A DNA stretch of 64,000 bases from Ensifer adhaerens (lineage in GTDB: Bacteria > Pseudomonadota > Alphaproteobacteria > Rhizobiales > Rhizobiaceae). Below are positions 50,648 through 59,032 of this stretch, piece by piece (within the stretch, counting starts at the first letter, position 1; each line of letters begins with the position of its first letter). Under the pieces are notes generated by a model that saw nothing but the letters and a program-made list of their open reading frames with translations, searched no databases and was not told the DNA's origin. Both the position numbers and the translations under genes were made by a program. Where the stretch lies: positions 310,001 through 374,000 of the forward strand of contig NZ_JABEKT010000002.1 of assembly GCF_013283195.1 (NCBI RefSeq), read 5' to 3'.

Positions 50648-51915
50648 GAAAGTGTCTCCTGCTGAAGCCGTTGCGCGGTGGCGCGAATGTCCCTGAGGCT
50701 CGCAATGCGATCCCGGTTGACGGCGAGATGACGACCGAGCTTCAGTGCCTTGCTTTCGCATTCGGCGCGGCGGTTGAGGTCGTCGATGGTTTCGAAATCG
50801 GCATTGTGGGCAAGGCCGAGGATGCGTCTGAGGATCTCGACGCCGGCAAAGCCGAGCATCTCGCGGTAGATCTCATCGAGAACGATGGTCAGCGCCTGTT
50901 CCGAGCCGAACGGATCGTCGCGGTCTTCGAAAAGGCTTGCCTGGTAGAGGATGCCCTTGCGCTCGCTCCGCCACAGAGCCGAAAACTCGTCGCAGAAGGT
51001 TTCCCAGATCGTCTCCGTGGTATCCAGCAGGTAGGTGCGCATCCGGTCGCGTTCGCCGGCGACGGTCTCGTGGCCTTCCTGCGAGAAGTAGCTCATCCAG
51101 AAATTCGCAAGCAGCATACCGACATCGAAGCTGATCGGGCCGTAGAAGGCGAATTCCGGGTCGATGACACGCGTCTCGTCGTCGGTGACCATGACCGAAC
51201 CGGTGTGCAGGTCGCCGTGGCATAGGGTTTCGGCCTTGGCGGAGAAGATGTGTTTCAGCCGCTGGGCTTCCACCTTCAGGTCACGGTCGCGGCGCAGTTC
51301 CTCGACCAGGCTGTCGAGGTGCGGGCTCGTGTGCCGGTTCATCTCCGCTTCGAAGTAAGGATCGGAGAAAACAAGGTTTTCGGTGATGTCGCAGAGTTCG
51401 ACATTATCGGCGAAGAGGGCGAGATCGGCCTTCTTGTCGCGTGTCGGCATCGAAAGATCCGAGCCGCGGAAAAGCGTGCGGGCCGCGAAAAGCCCGAGAT
51501 CGCGGCCGATCTTCGGCAACATGCGCCCCGCAATCAGAGCGCGCCGCAGGATCACGTGCGGTGTCAGGTATTCCATGATGATCATCGCCTGCTCGGCGTC
51601 GAAGAACAGGATTTCCGGCACCATGCCCGGATCGCGGGCAGCCTGGCGAATGAGGGCGTGGTATTCGAAGAACGAGCGCTTCAAGGGCAGGGGCCAGCGT
51701 TCGCCGACAAGCCGGACATAGGGGAGCGCCTGCTTGACGATCGCAGCCCCCTTCTCGCCCGTGACGATGAAGACGAGGTTGAGGTTGCCATCGCCGACCT
51801 CCTTGACCTGCCAGCGAAGATGGTCCGCGCCGATCCTGTCGCAAAGGGCCGTGTTATCGCTCAGTCTCAATGGCAGCGTTTCGGCGCTGAGCGCCTCGAA
51901 CACGTGCTTGTCCAT
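50644..51915 (-). CDS. mtnK: S-methyl-5-thioribose kinase
   Basis: 423 residues of the aminoglycoside-phosphotransferase-like MtnK family: [14 protein letters not shown] (nucleotide loop), [37 protein letters not shown], the catalytic loop [12 protein letters not shown] and metal site [17 protein letters not shown]. It phosphorylates 5-methylthioribose at C1. ATG ending 51915 follows GGGAGGACCAT. It is the first gene of the leftward operon, divergent from the ABC transporter across a perfect inverted repeat. Confidence 0.95.
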   Translation of the reverse strand: MDKHVFEALSAETLPLRLSDNTALCDRIGADHLRWQVKEVGDGNLNLVFIVTGEKGAAIVKQALPYVRLVGERWPLPLKRSFFEYHALIRQAARDPGMVPEILFFDAEQAMIIMEYLTPHVILRRALIAGRMLPKIGRDLGLFAARTLFRGSDLSMPTRDKKADLALFADNVELCDITENLVFSDPYFEAEMNRHTSPHLDSLVEELRRDRDLKVEAQRLKHIFSAKAETLCHGDLHTGSVMVTDDETRVIDPEFAFYGPISFDVGMLLANFWMSYFSQEGHETVAGERDRMRTYLLDTTETIWETFCDEFSALWRSERKGILYQASLFEDRDDPFGSEQALTIVLDEIYREMLGFAGVEILRRILGLAHNADFETIDDLNRRAECESKALKLGRHLAVNRDRIASLRDIRATAQRLQQETLS

Positions 51916-51994
51916 ATGGTCCTCCCTATCGACATGACCGGCCTTCACCGCTCCTCGTCATGCTGTCTTGGGTCATAGGTAAGTCGCCATTCTG

Positions 51995-52021
51995 TCAAAT
52001 GTCAACAGCCTTGACATTTGA
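51995..52021. promoter_or_regulatory. SorC operator: perfect 11-bp inverted repeat
   Basis: TCAAATGTCAA - CAGCC - TTGACATTTGA lies in the 145-base gap between divergent mtnK and the ABC ATPase. Similar TGACAT and GTCAAAT elements occur before the SorC gene at 56840-56873. One regulator thus can control uptake and catabolism together. Confidence 0.7.
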
Positions 52022-52060
52022 TGGATAGCCATCCTAACCTGCCTTCATTGGGAGGAGAGC

Positions 52061-53584
52061 ATGAGCGAACAAGCAGTGTTTCGCATCGAGGGCGTGCGCA
52101 AATCCTTCGGGCCGATACCGGTCCTGAAGGGCGTCGATCTCGAATTGCGCAAGGGTGCCGTCACGGTGCTGATGGGCGCCAACGGCGCTGGAAAGTCGAC
52201 ACTGGTGCGCATCCTCAGTGGCGTCTACGTCAGCGATGCCGGGGATATGCGGCTCAGCGATATTCCATTTGCCCCGGCAACGCCGGCCGAGGCGATCCGG
52301 GCCGGCGTGGTGACGGTTCACCAGAACATCAATGACGGCGTCGTCGCCGATCTCGATGTGGCGACCAATCTCACGCTCGACCGGCTGAACGGTCGCGGTG
52401 CACGCCTGTTTTTCAACCCGCGCCGTGTCCGGCGTGAGGCAGCCGTCGTTGCGGCCCGCATGGGCCTCGCGATCGATCTTTCCGCCGATATCAACGACCT
52501 GACGCTTGCCGACCGACAGATGGTGGCGATTGCCCGCGCCATGGCGCATGAACCGCAGGTGCTGATCCTCGACGAGCCGACCTCGTCGCTGTCGAGTGCC
52601 GAGGCCGATCGGCTGTTCGAGCTTCTCGACCGGCTAAAAGCCCGCGGCGTCGCCATCCTCTATATTTCCCACCGGATGTCCGACATCCGCAGGCTCGCCG
52701 ACAGCATCGTCACGCTGCGCGACGGGCGCATAACCGGCCGTTTCGAAGGGGCGGATCTGGATTACGAAGGCGCTGTCAACGCAATGCTCGGGCAAAAGGT
52801 TTCGGCAGGTGCCGTGACCGTGCGCGACGGTTCCGGTGCAGTCTTTTCGGTGAAGAGCCTGCGGCTGACGCAGACGTCCCGTCCGTTCGACCTGGCGCTT
52901 GGCGATGGCGAAATCGTCGCCGTGACCGGGCTTGTCGGTGTCGGCAAGACGGCGCTGGCCGAGACGCTTTTCGGCGCGCGTTCGCCCGTGGCAGGGCTGA
53001 TGACGCTTGACGGCGCGGCCTACCATCCACAATCGACCGGTCAGGCGATTGCCAAGGGCGTGTTTCTGGTCGCCAAGGATCGGGCCGACAGCGGCATCGT
53101 TCCGGACTTCAATATCTACGAGAACATCAGCCTGCCGTTCCTTAAGCGGCTGTCGCGTTTCGGCATATCGAGCAGGTCGGCCGAACGGGCGAAATCGCGG
53201 GCGCAGATCGCGGCACTTGGCGTCGTCTGCCGCAGCGAGCGCGACGAGATGCAGACCCTTTCCGGCGGCAATCAGCAGAAGGTGATGGTCGGGCGCTGGC
53301 TCTCCGAGCCTTCGCGCCTGCTGATCCTCGACGAGCCCTTCCAGGGCGTCGACATTGCCGCGCGCCGCGACATCGGCGCCAAGCTGCGCGCCTCGGCCTC
53401 GGGCCGCGCCACCATCGTTTTCCTGACCGAACTCGACGAAGCCTTCGAGATCGCCGACCGCATTCTCGTGATGTCGGAACACACTGTAGTCGGCGAGCAT
53501 CGCAACGCCTCGGTCGACGTCGAGCGGCTCCTCCAGGAGATCGCCGGTCAACATCATCAGCAGGGACAGCCTCATGAGCAGTGA
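52061..53584 (+). CDS. sugar ABC transporter ATPase, two-domain CUT2 type
   Basis: 507 residues with two nucleotide-binding domains. The first has Walker A LMGANGAGKST, signature-like LTLADRQMVAIARAM in place of LSGGQ, and Walker B VLILDEPTSSL. The second has the usual degenerate Walker A (GLVGVGKTALAE), signature LSGGNQQK and LLILDEPFQGVD. Unlike the ATPase at 29 kb it needs no homodimer. It overlaps the permease by 11 bases. It belongs to the importer for the mtn operon's substrate. Confidence 0.93.
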   Translation: MSEQAVFRIEGVRKSFGPIPVLKGVDLELRKGAVTVLMGANGAGKSTLVRILSGVYVSDAGDMRLSDIPFAPATPAEAIRAGVVTVHQNINDGVVADLDVATNLTLDRLNGRGARLFFNPRRVRREAAVVAARMGLAIDLSADINDLTLADRQMVAIARAMAHEPQVLILDEPTSSLSSAEADRLFELLDRLKARGVAILYISHRMSDIRRLADSIVTLRDGRITGRFEGADLDYEGAVNAMLGQKVSAGAVTVRDGSGAVFSVKSLRLTQTSRPFDLALGDGEIVAVTGLVGVGKTALAETLFGARSPVAGLMTLDGAAYHPQSTGQAIAKGVFLVAKDRADSGIVPDFNIYENISLPFLKRLSRFGISSRSAERAKSRAQIAALGVVCRSERDEMQTLSGGNQQKVMVGRWLSEPSRLLILDEPFQGVDIAARRDIGAKLRASASGRATIVFLTELDEAFEIADRILVMSEHTVVGEHRNASVDVERLLQEIAGQHHQQGQPHEQ

Positions 53585-54641
53585 ACAGATAAAACCCACG
53601 GCGCCTGCCGCTTCAGTGCTACCGGCTTCGCCGGCAAGTGCCGCGTTCAGCCTGCGCGACCTCGCGATCAAGTACGGCTTCCTTGTTCTGCTGGCGGGGC
53701 TGGTCATCTATTTCTCGCTGGTGACCAACGGCTTTTCCTCGCCGCAGAGCGCGGTCTTCATCCTGCAATCCGTATCGATCACCGGTATCCTGGCGCTCGG
53801 CGTCACGGCCACGCTCGTCGTCGGCGGTTTCGACCTGTCGATCGGCTCGGTCGCGACCACGTCGATGATGGCGTCATCCTATGTGATGGTGGTGATGGGC
53901 GGCGACGCGCTGACGGCGACACTCGTCTGCCTGGCGATCGGCGTTCTCGTCGGCCTGATCAACGGCATCATCATCGTCTATATGCGCGTGCCGGATCTTC
54001 TGGCGACGCTCGGCATGATGTTCCTGCTGCTCGGCCTGCAGCGCATCCCGACCGAGGGGCGCTCGATCGCCGCCGGCATGACGCTTCCCGACGGCTCTGT
54101 TGCGACAGGCACGTTCAGCCCGGCCTTCCTGGCGCTCGGGCGCCATCGCTTCGATCTGATCCTGCCGAACCTCGTGCCGGTCTCGGTGGTGGTGCTGATC
54201 GTGCTGGCCGTCGTGATCTGGTTCTTCCTCGAATACACCCGCTTCGGGCGGATGATGTATGCGGTCGGCTCCAACGAGCGCGCCGCCGGGCTGGCGGGCG
54301 CCCCGGTCAATGCCTACAAGATCTCGGCCTATGTCATTTCGGGAGTCTTCGCCTCGATCGGCGGCATTCTGCTCGCCGCCCGTCTCGGCCGCGGCGACAT
54401 CGCCTCGGGCAACAACCTGTTGCTCGACGCGGTCGCAGCCGCCCTGATCGGCTTTGCCGTGCTCGGAGCTGCCAAGCCGAATGCGTTCGGTACGGCGATC
54501 GGCGCGCTCTTTGTCGGCATCCTGCTCCAGGGCCTGACGATGATGAATGCGCCTTACTACACCCAGGACTTCATCAAGGGCGCCGTTCTCGTCATCGCCC
54601 TGATCTTCACCTTTGCGCTCTCGAAAAGAGGCAAACGCTGA
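53574..54641 (+). CDS. sugar ABC transporter permease, RbsC family
   Basis: 355 residues with about ten membrane segments. Family segments are GVTATLVVGGFDLSIGSVAT, NGIIIVYMRVPDLLATLGMM, YTRFGRMMYAVGSNERAAG (ATPase contact) and LLLDAVAAALIGFAVLGAAKPN (read in parts). It overlaps the ATPase end and is followed 52 bases later by the binding protein. It is part of the predicted methylthioribose/5-deoxypentose importer. Confidence 0.93.
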   Translation: MSSEQIKPTAPAASVLPASPASAAFSLRDLAIKYGFLVLLAGLVIYFSLVTNGFSSPQSAVFILQSVSITGILALGVTATLVVGGFDLSIGSVATTSMMASSYVMVVMGGDALTATLVCLAIGVLVGLINGIIIVYMRVPDLLATLGMMFLLLGLQRIPTEGRSIAAGMTLPDGSVATGTFSPAFLALGRHRFDLILPNLVPVSVVVLIVLAVVIWFFLEYTRFGRMMYAVGSNERAAGLAGAPVNAYKISAYVISGVFASIGGILLAARLGRGDIASGNNLLLDAVAAALIGFAVLGAAKPNAFGTAIGALFVGILLQGLTMMNAPYYTQDFIKGAVLVIALIFTFALSKRGKR

Positions 54642-54693
54642 CGGGAAAGCCCCGGAGGCGGAAAACAAACGTTCACCAGTGGAGGAGACTGAA

Positions 54694-55737
54694 ATGAACT
54701 TTACACGCAGAGCAATGGGCAAGCTGGCGCTTGGCCTTGCAGGAACCGTGGCCTTCGCCACCGCTTCCTTTGCCGCCGACATGCCGAAGCCCTTCGACAA
54801 GCCAGGCGACGTCAAGATCGCGCTCGTGCGCTATCTGTCGACCGGCGACTTCTTCCAGTCCTACCTTGCCGGCGTGGAGGCGCAGGCAAAGGCACTCGGC
54901 GTCCAGCTTCAGGTTCTCGACAGCCGCCAGGACGCAGCGCTTCAGGCCGACATGGTCGACCAGGCGATCGCGCTCGGCGTGCAGGGGATCATCATCCAGC
55001 ACGGCCTGACGGAATCGATGAAGGAAGCCGCCCAGCGCGCCGTCGATGCCGGCATCAAGGTCGTCGCTTTCGACGTCAACGTCGAGAACGAGAAGATCCC
55101 GCAGGTCGAACAGTCCGACCGAGACCTTGCCCGCCTTGCCCTAGAGCAGGCGATCAAGGACAACGGCGACAGCTTCAAGGCCGGCTACGTCTATGTCGCT
55201 GGCATCGCGCCGCTCGACCGCCGCGACGAGACCTGGAAGGAATTCAAGGCGAAGTATTCGGGTATCAACGAGATCTCGCAGTTCGGCACGATGGACAACC
55301 CGATCGCCAACTCGGTTGCCAACCAGGCGCGCTCGGTCATCTCCGCCAACCCTGATATCACCGTGATGTTTGCGCCCTATGACGAGTTCGCCAAGGGCGT
55401 GAAGATCGCGGTCGACGAAGCCGGTCTGTCGCAGAGCGTGAAGATCTATTCCGCCGACATCTCGACCTCGGATATCGCCGCGATGCGCGAGCCGGATTCC
55501 GCCTGGGCGGCAACGGCCGCCACCAACCCGGCCGTGGTCGGACAGGTTTCGGTCAGAACGCTTGCCATGCTGCTTGCCGGCGAGGATCCGGGCCGTAGCG
55601 TCATTGTGCCTCCGACGCTGATCACCCAGAAGGACCTGAACGATCAGGACATCAAGAACATGGAAGAACTCGGCACCAAGCTGCCGCAGTTCGCTCATGC
55701 GGATGTTGCCATGCCGGCATGGATGCCGAAGCCCTGA
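54694..55737 (+). CDS. sugar ABC transporter substrate-binding protein
   Basis: 347 residues: signal peptide (MNFTRRAMGKLALGLAGTVA, cut near SFAAD; RRA at the start resembles a Tat motif) and a ribose-binding-type fold with LVRYLSTGDFFQSYLAG, QGIIIQHGLTESM, VVAFDVNVEN and YSADISTSD around the ligand. GGAGGAG precedes ATG 54694. It should bind the compound fed to MtnK, probably 5-methylthioribose; the ligand pocket is aromatic and could accommodate the methylthio group, but this is inference. Confidence 0.9.
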   Translation: MNFTRRAMGKLALGLAGTVAFATASFAADMPKPFDKPGDVKIALVRYLSTGDFFQSYLAGVEAQAKALGVQLQVLDSRQDAALQADMVDQAIALGVQGIIIQHGLTESMKEAAQRAVDAGIKVVAFDVNVENEKIPQVEQSDRDLARLALEQAIKDNGDSFKAGYVYVAGIAPLDRRDETWKEFKAKYSGINEISQFGTMDNPIANSVANQARSVISANPDITVMFAPYDEFAKGVKIAVDEAGLSQSVKIYSADISTSDIAAMREPDSAWAATAATNPAVVGQVSVRTLAMLLAGEDPGRSVIVPPTLITQKDLNDQDIKNMEELGTKLPQFAHADVAMPAWMPKP

Positions 55738-55758
55738 TCCGTACTGTCAATTTGAAAG

Positions 55759-55790
55759 AAAGCGGGGCGGTCGAAAGGCTGCCCCGTTTG
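55759..55790 (+). terminator. intrinsic terminator of the ABC operon
   Basis: CGGGGC (55763) pairs with GCCCCG (55781), preceded by an A-rich stretch and followed by TTTGC. It lies 25 bases after the binding-protein stop and before the convergent SorC gene. Confidence 0.6.
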
Positions 55791-55833
55791 CATGTTGCCG
55801 ACCTTGCGCGTCGGGCCGTGTTCCAAGAGCGAC

Positions 55834-56814
55834 CTAGGCGGTTGCTGCTTGGACCCGGCCGAGGCCGTCGCGCCGCCAGCGGTCGATCACTCGGCGCGCC
55901 ATCGATGTGGTAACGACGAGATGCGAGGCGAAGCCGCCCTTCAGCGCGGCCATCAACGGCTCGAACTTGCTGTCTTCCTGGACGACCAGCATGCGCTTCT
56001 CGATGGCGCGGATCGATCCGAGATCGGCGGAGATGCAGCGTCGATTGTGGGCGCAGTTCACCCATTGGCCGTCACCGTCGATCAGCTGCCCGGCGATGAC
56101 GCCGACGGCCCCTTCTTCGCCCATGCGGTGCATTTCATCGGCGCTGAGCGCGCCGCATTTGACGAGATGGCTGTCGTCTTCGATGCCGCCGACGGAATAG
56201 AGCGCCAGATGGCAGTCGGCGATCGTCGACAGCTGCTCGCGGATCACCGGTTCGCCGCGAAGCTCCTCGGCCAGCCGTTCGGATGACAGGACCAGCGGCG
56301 CGTAGAAATTGATGCCTTCGGCATTGAGCCGGCGCGCGATCTCCGTCGTGCACTGATCAGGCCGATAGGAATAGGGCGCTCCGAGGTTGCCGCAGAGCTG
56401 CACCACCGTGACGCCGCGCAGATCGGCGAAAGGCATCACGTCGGCGATGTGGTAAACCGTGCGTCCCCAGGCGACGCCGACGCGGTCGCCCTTGTTGATC
56501 AGCTCGAGGAAGACGGATGCGGCCAGCACCGGCATCTCCGCCGTCGGGTCCATGGCCTGTCGATCCTCCGGCACGATCCAGGCGGTCGTCACGCCGGTTG
56601 CGTCCTCCAGTTCGCGCGCCAGCACATCGTCGGTAAAAAGCTCCGTCGATGTGCTGATATTGACGATACCGGTCTCGCGTGCCCGCCTGAGATAGGTGGC
56701 AACAGAGGCACGTGATATGCCCAGTTTCTGCGCGACTTCATCCTGCCGTAGCCCATGGCTGTAGTAGAGCCATGCGGCCTTGTGCATGATCTGGTCGGTG
56801 TTGCGGATAGGCAT
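55834..56814 (-). CDS. SorC/DeoR-type sugar-binding transcriptional regulator
   Basis: 326 residues: N-terminal helix-turn-helix (RQDEVAQKLGISRASVATYL, about 23-42) and the SorC sugar-phosphate-binding domain with GDRVGVAWGRTVYHIAD, VVQLCGNLG, LYSVGGIEDDS and GVIAGQLIDGDG. Such regulators respond to phosphorylated sugars, here perhaps methylthioribose-1-phosphate or methylthioribulose-1-phosphate. It is convergent with the ABC operon and is the likely reader of the TCAAATGTCAA repeat. Confidence 0.9.
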   Translation of the reverse strand: MPIRNTDQIMHKAAWLYYSHGLRQDEVAQKLGISRASVATYLRRARETGIVNISTSTELFTDDVLARELEDATGVTTAWIVPEDRQAMDPTAEMPVLAASVFLELINKGDRVGVAWGRTVYHIADVMPFADLRGVTVVQLCGNLGAPYSYRPDQCTTEIARRLNAEGINFYAPLVLSSERLAEELRGEPVIREQLSTIADCHLALYSVGGIEDDSHLVKCGALSADEMHRMGEEGAVGVIAGQLIDGDGQWVNCAHNRRCISADLGSIRAIEKRMLVVQEDSKFEPLMAALKGGFASHLVVTTSMARRVIDRWRRDGLGRVQAATA

Positions 56815-57254
56815 GGGGATCCTTCATGCTGTCATTCCCTGACATTATTCACCGCTCATGACATAAGTCAAATCGTTGCTCGGCCCCGGCCGAAACGGGC
56901 AATGTTTGCCCAACCGCAGGGCCAACCGATTTCGCCTGATCTGTGTGCCACGGCGCCCGACGGAAGTCCGTGGCGCGCTGTCGGTTGCTGCCATGCAGGC
57001 ACCGGTCGGCGCGGATCGAGCCGCTGCAGGTGAATGGCCCCCGGGCCATCGGTATCATCGGTGATTCCTGCGCCCGGTGCACATGAATTGCAAGCAGGCA
57101 GCGCCGTGCCGGATCATGGCTCGAAAATCGAGGAACGCTGCCGTCTGTTTGTCGCCTGACAAGGATATGCCGCCGAACGCGCGCTAATCCTGTGTTGCAG
57201 CCGGCGAGCAGTCGCCGCCCGGCCGCATCGGAAAAGTTTCAAGGAAGTACAGAC
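56815..57254. other. intergenic region with SorC-type half-sites
   Basis: TGACATTATTCA and TGACATAAGTCAAAT (about 56840-56873) resemble the SorC operator at 51995-52021 and suggest autoregulation. The remainder, up to the TatA start, holds no gene or RNA I recognise. Confidence 0.45.
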
Positions 57255-57443
57255 ATGGGGTCTTTGAGTATCTGGCATTGGTTGATCGTGCTTGCGGTGG
57301 TGTTGGTCCTGTTCGGACGGGGCAAGATTCCGGAGCTGATGGGGGATGTCGCCAAGGGCATTCGCAATTTCAAGCACGGCCTCAAGGATGATGCCGCCGC
57401 GCCGCCGGAAGGAGAGATCGACAGTAGCCAGCGTGAGGCGTGA
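57255..57443 (+). CDS. TatA-family twin-arginine translocase component (orphan)
   Basis: 62 residues: one N-terminal membrane helix ([22 protein letters not shown]), the FGxGKIPEL hinge and an amphipathic helix ([16 protein letters not shown]), then a short acidic tail. This is the full TatA pattern. No tatB or tatC follows, so it is an extra copy that would work with a chromosomal TatBC. It stands beside the ubiquinone/anaerobic cluster, whose neighbours in denitrifiers include Tat-exported enzymes. AAGGAAG is the ribosome site. Confidence 0.9.
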   Translation: MGSLSIWHWLIVLAVVLVLFGRGKIPELMGDVAKGIRNFKHGLKDDAAAPPEGEIDSSQREA

Positions 57444-57503
57444 TCGACCCGCACCGGGTGGATCACGGCGAGCCGCCCGGTGCCGTCGGCCGTCAGCTGA
57501 CGC

Positions 57504-57704
57504 TCAAGTTCCGGCGAGGCGCGAACGAACCGGCCCGTTACCAGGTGAAGAAAGGGTGTGCTCGGCACGTTGCCAAGAAAGGTGCCGGCGATGGCGAAGC
57601 CGGCCATCCGTCAGCAAGGAAAGGGACGTAGCATTTTCGACGCCGGGATCGTTCGCCAATTCCAGCTCGGGCAGGTTGCCCTTGGTGCCTCGCTCAGTCG
57701 TCAT
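57504..57704 (-). CDS. possible small protein coupled to the upstream 130-aa gene
   Basis: 66 codons whose ATG overlaps the stop of the 130-aa gene (ATGA), starting MTTERGTKGNLPELELANDP. The first part looks protein-like, the later part is arginine-rich and unlike it. A second frame from 57607 (MAGFAIAGTFLGNVPSTPF) also reads well. A frameshifted remnant of one gene is possible. No family recognised. Confidence 0.3.
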   Translation of the reverse strand: MTTERGTKGNLPELELANDPGVENATSLSLLTDGRLRHRRHLSWQRAEHTLSSPGNGPVRSRLAGT

Positions 57705-58093
57705 GCGCTGGCCTCGGTATTGCGGTCCACCTGTTGTGCGCCTGCGAGGATGACAGCGCCGGTGCGTGCGGCTTCGGCAATGTCTTCGAACAGCAATTGC
57801 GCTTCGGCCAGCAGGCTGCCATCCACCTCCTCATCGTCAACTTCATCGAGTTCGCAAAGCAGTTCCGCGATGGCGGCAATGCGCCGGCGTTGATACCTGG
57901 CGCGGTCCAGCCGGCGGCGCCGGTACCGGCCGGCGGCCAACCGCTCGAACTGGAGGAGCAACTGATCGATTTCCGCCCGGCAGGCGCAATCGAGAGTCGC
58001 GCCTGCAATCAGACGACGGATACCGGCGACGATGTCAGCGGGATCGGCATCGTCAGTCGGCTCGCGAACTGGAAGGGTCAACGCATCTGCCAT
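57701..58093 (-). CDS. hypothetical protein downstream of ubiV (130 aa)
   Basis: 130 residues, all-helical and acidic, with an arginine cluster (RYRRRRLDRARYQRRR, ~57-72) and two cysteines near CACR. It starts 16 bases inside the ubiV end, so it is in the same transcript. I recognise no family. Its place suggests an accessory of anaerobic ubiquinone formation or denitrification. Confidence 0.6.
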   Translation of the reverse strand: MADALTLPVREPTDDADPADIVAGIRRLIAGATLDCACRAEIDQLLLQFERLAAGRYRRRRLDRARYQRRRIAAIAELLCELDEVDDEEVDGSLLAEAQLLFEDIAEAARTGAVILAGAQQVDRNTEASA

Positions 58094-59028
58094 CTTTCAC
58101 CTCCATGGCGCGCGCCGGCAGGTGCTTCGATCCACGATGCGCCGGTCTGGCCATAGTGAAACCCGTTTGACAACGGCACGCCGGGATAGGCGGCCACCAG
58201 ACGCGCAAGGCCTTCGGCCGCAGACATCAGCCCGGCGGCGACGGATTCATAGATGCGGGCGACCGTCACCATGTCGCAGTCCTGCGGCGATAGCCGGATC
58301 CGGCTGATGCCGGCGGCAGTCAGTGCCGGAAGTTCCTGCAACAGGCTTTGGCATGTGTGGGACATGGTCTGGACCCCGTTGAGGACGAGGAACGGCTGGC
58401 GATCAAGCGTCTCGACAATGAGCCCATCGCTGTCGTCGCCGCAGATGAACTGGCAATTGTCCTTCACCAGGCCCTTGGAACGGGCGTGAGCGCAACGCGC
58501 CGAGATTGCCAACGGCACGCGGCCAAAGCCGAAGATTTCGAACGCGACGTCAGGCGCATCACGAACGATCTCGCTGACCGACGCCATCGGCAACTCCGGT
58601 GGCAGGCAAATGCTGGTCGCGCCGCGCGACGCCAGCAAGCGGGCGGTGGCTCCATTATAGACATTGATCAGAGGGCCGATCGAATGCGGTTTGCCGGCAA
58701 GCAACCCGAGCGCAGACAGATCATTGGCCTCGATCGGGTGGATGCTGTCGCGCACCAGGCCGCGCACGAGTTGGCTCTCGCGCTCCAGGGTGACGAGTGC
58801 CAGCGAAGCAAGGCTGACTTTCTTGCCGGCGGCCTCCAGGCGTTCGATGACTTCGGCGACATGCGGCTCGATGAAATGCAGGCGCTTGGAGCAGACCGCT
58901 TCACCGAGGGTGACGTGGTCGACCGGGGCTTCGTCGGCAATGCGGAAATAGAAGTCACGCCACTTGGGTCCGTCCCAAAGGTAAAGCAAGGGTCCGAGAC
59001 TGAGCGAGAGGTGGGGTGTAGCAGGCAT
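58078..59028 (-). CDS. ubiV: UbiV, oxygen-independent ubiquinone hydroxylation protein
   Basis: 316 residues of the U32 (collagenase-like) family. With UbiU it carries [4Fe-4S] clusters and hydroxylates the ubiquinone ring without O2. The four cluster cysteines match E. coli UbiV in spacing: one in LGEAVCSKRL, then SARC-x12-C-x3-C (RSKGLVKDNCQFIC region). ATG ending 59028 follows GGAGATAACGAC; the longer frame is antisense to ubiU's end. It follows ubiU by four bases. Confidence 0.92.
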   Translation of the reverse strand: MPATPHLSLSLGPLLYLWDGPKWRDFYFRIADEAPVDHVTLGEAVCSKRLHFIEPHVAEVIERLEAAGKKVSLASLALVTLERESQLVRGLVRDSIHPIEANDLSALGLLAGKPHSIGPLINVYNGATARLLASRGATSICLPPELPMASVSEIVRDAPDVAFEIFGFGRVPLAISARCAHARSKGLVKDNCQFICGDDSDGLIVETLDRQPFLVLNGVQTMSHTCQSLLQELPALTAAGISRIRLSPQDCDMVTVARIYESVAAGLMSAAEGLARLVAAYPGVPLSNGFHYGQTGASWIEAPAGARHGGERWQMR

Positions 59029-59032
59029 GTCG

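Noticed and set aside
57239-57607. 122-codon leftward frame across tatA
   Set aside because: Most of it is antisense to tatA; only its first third reads protein-like and is mentioned as a possible remnant.
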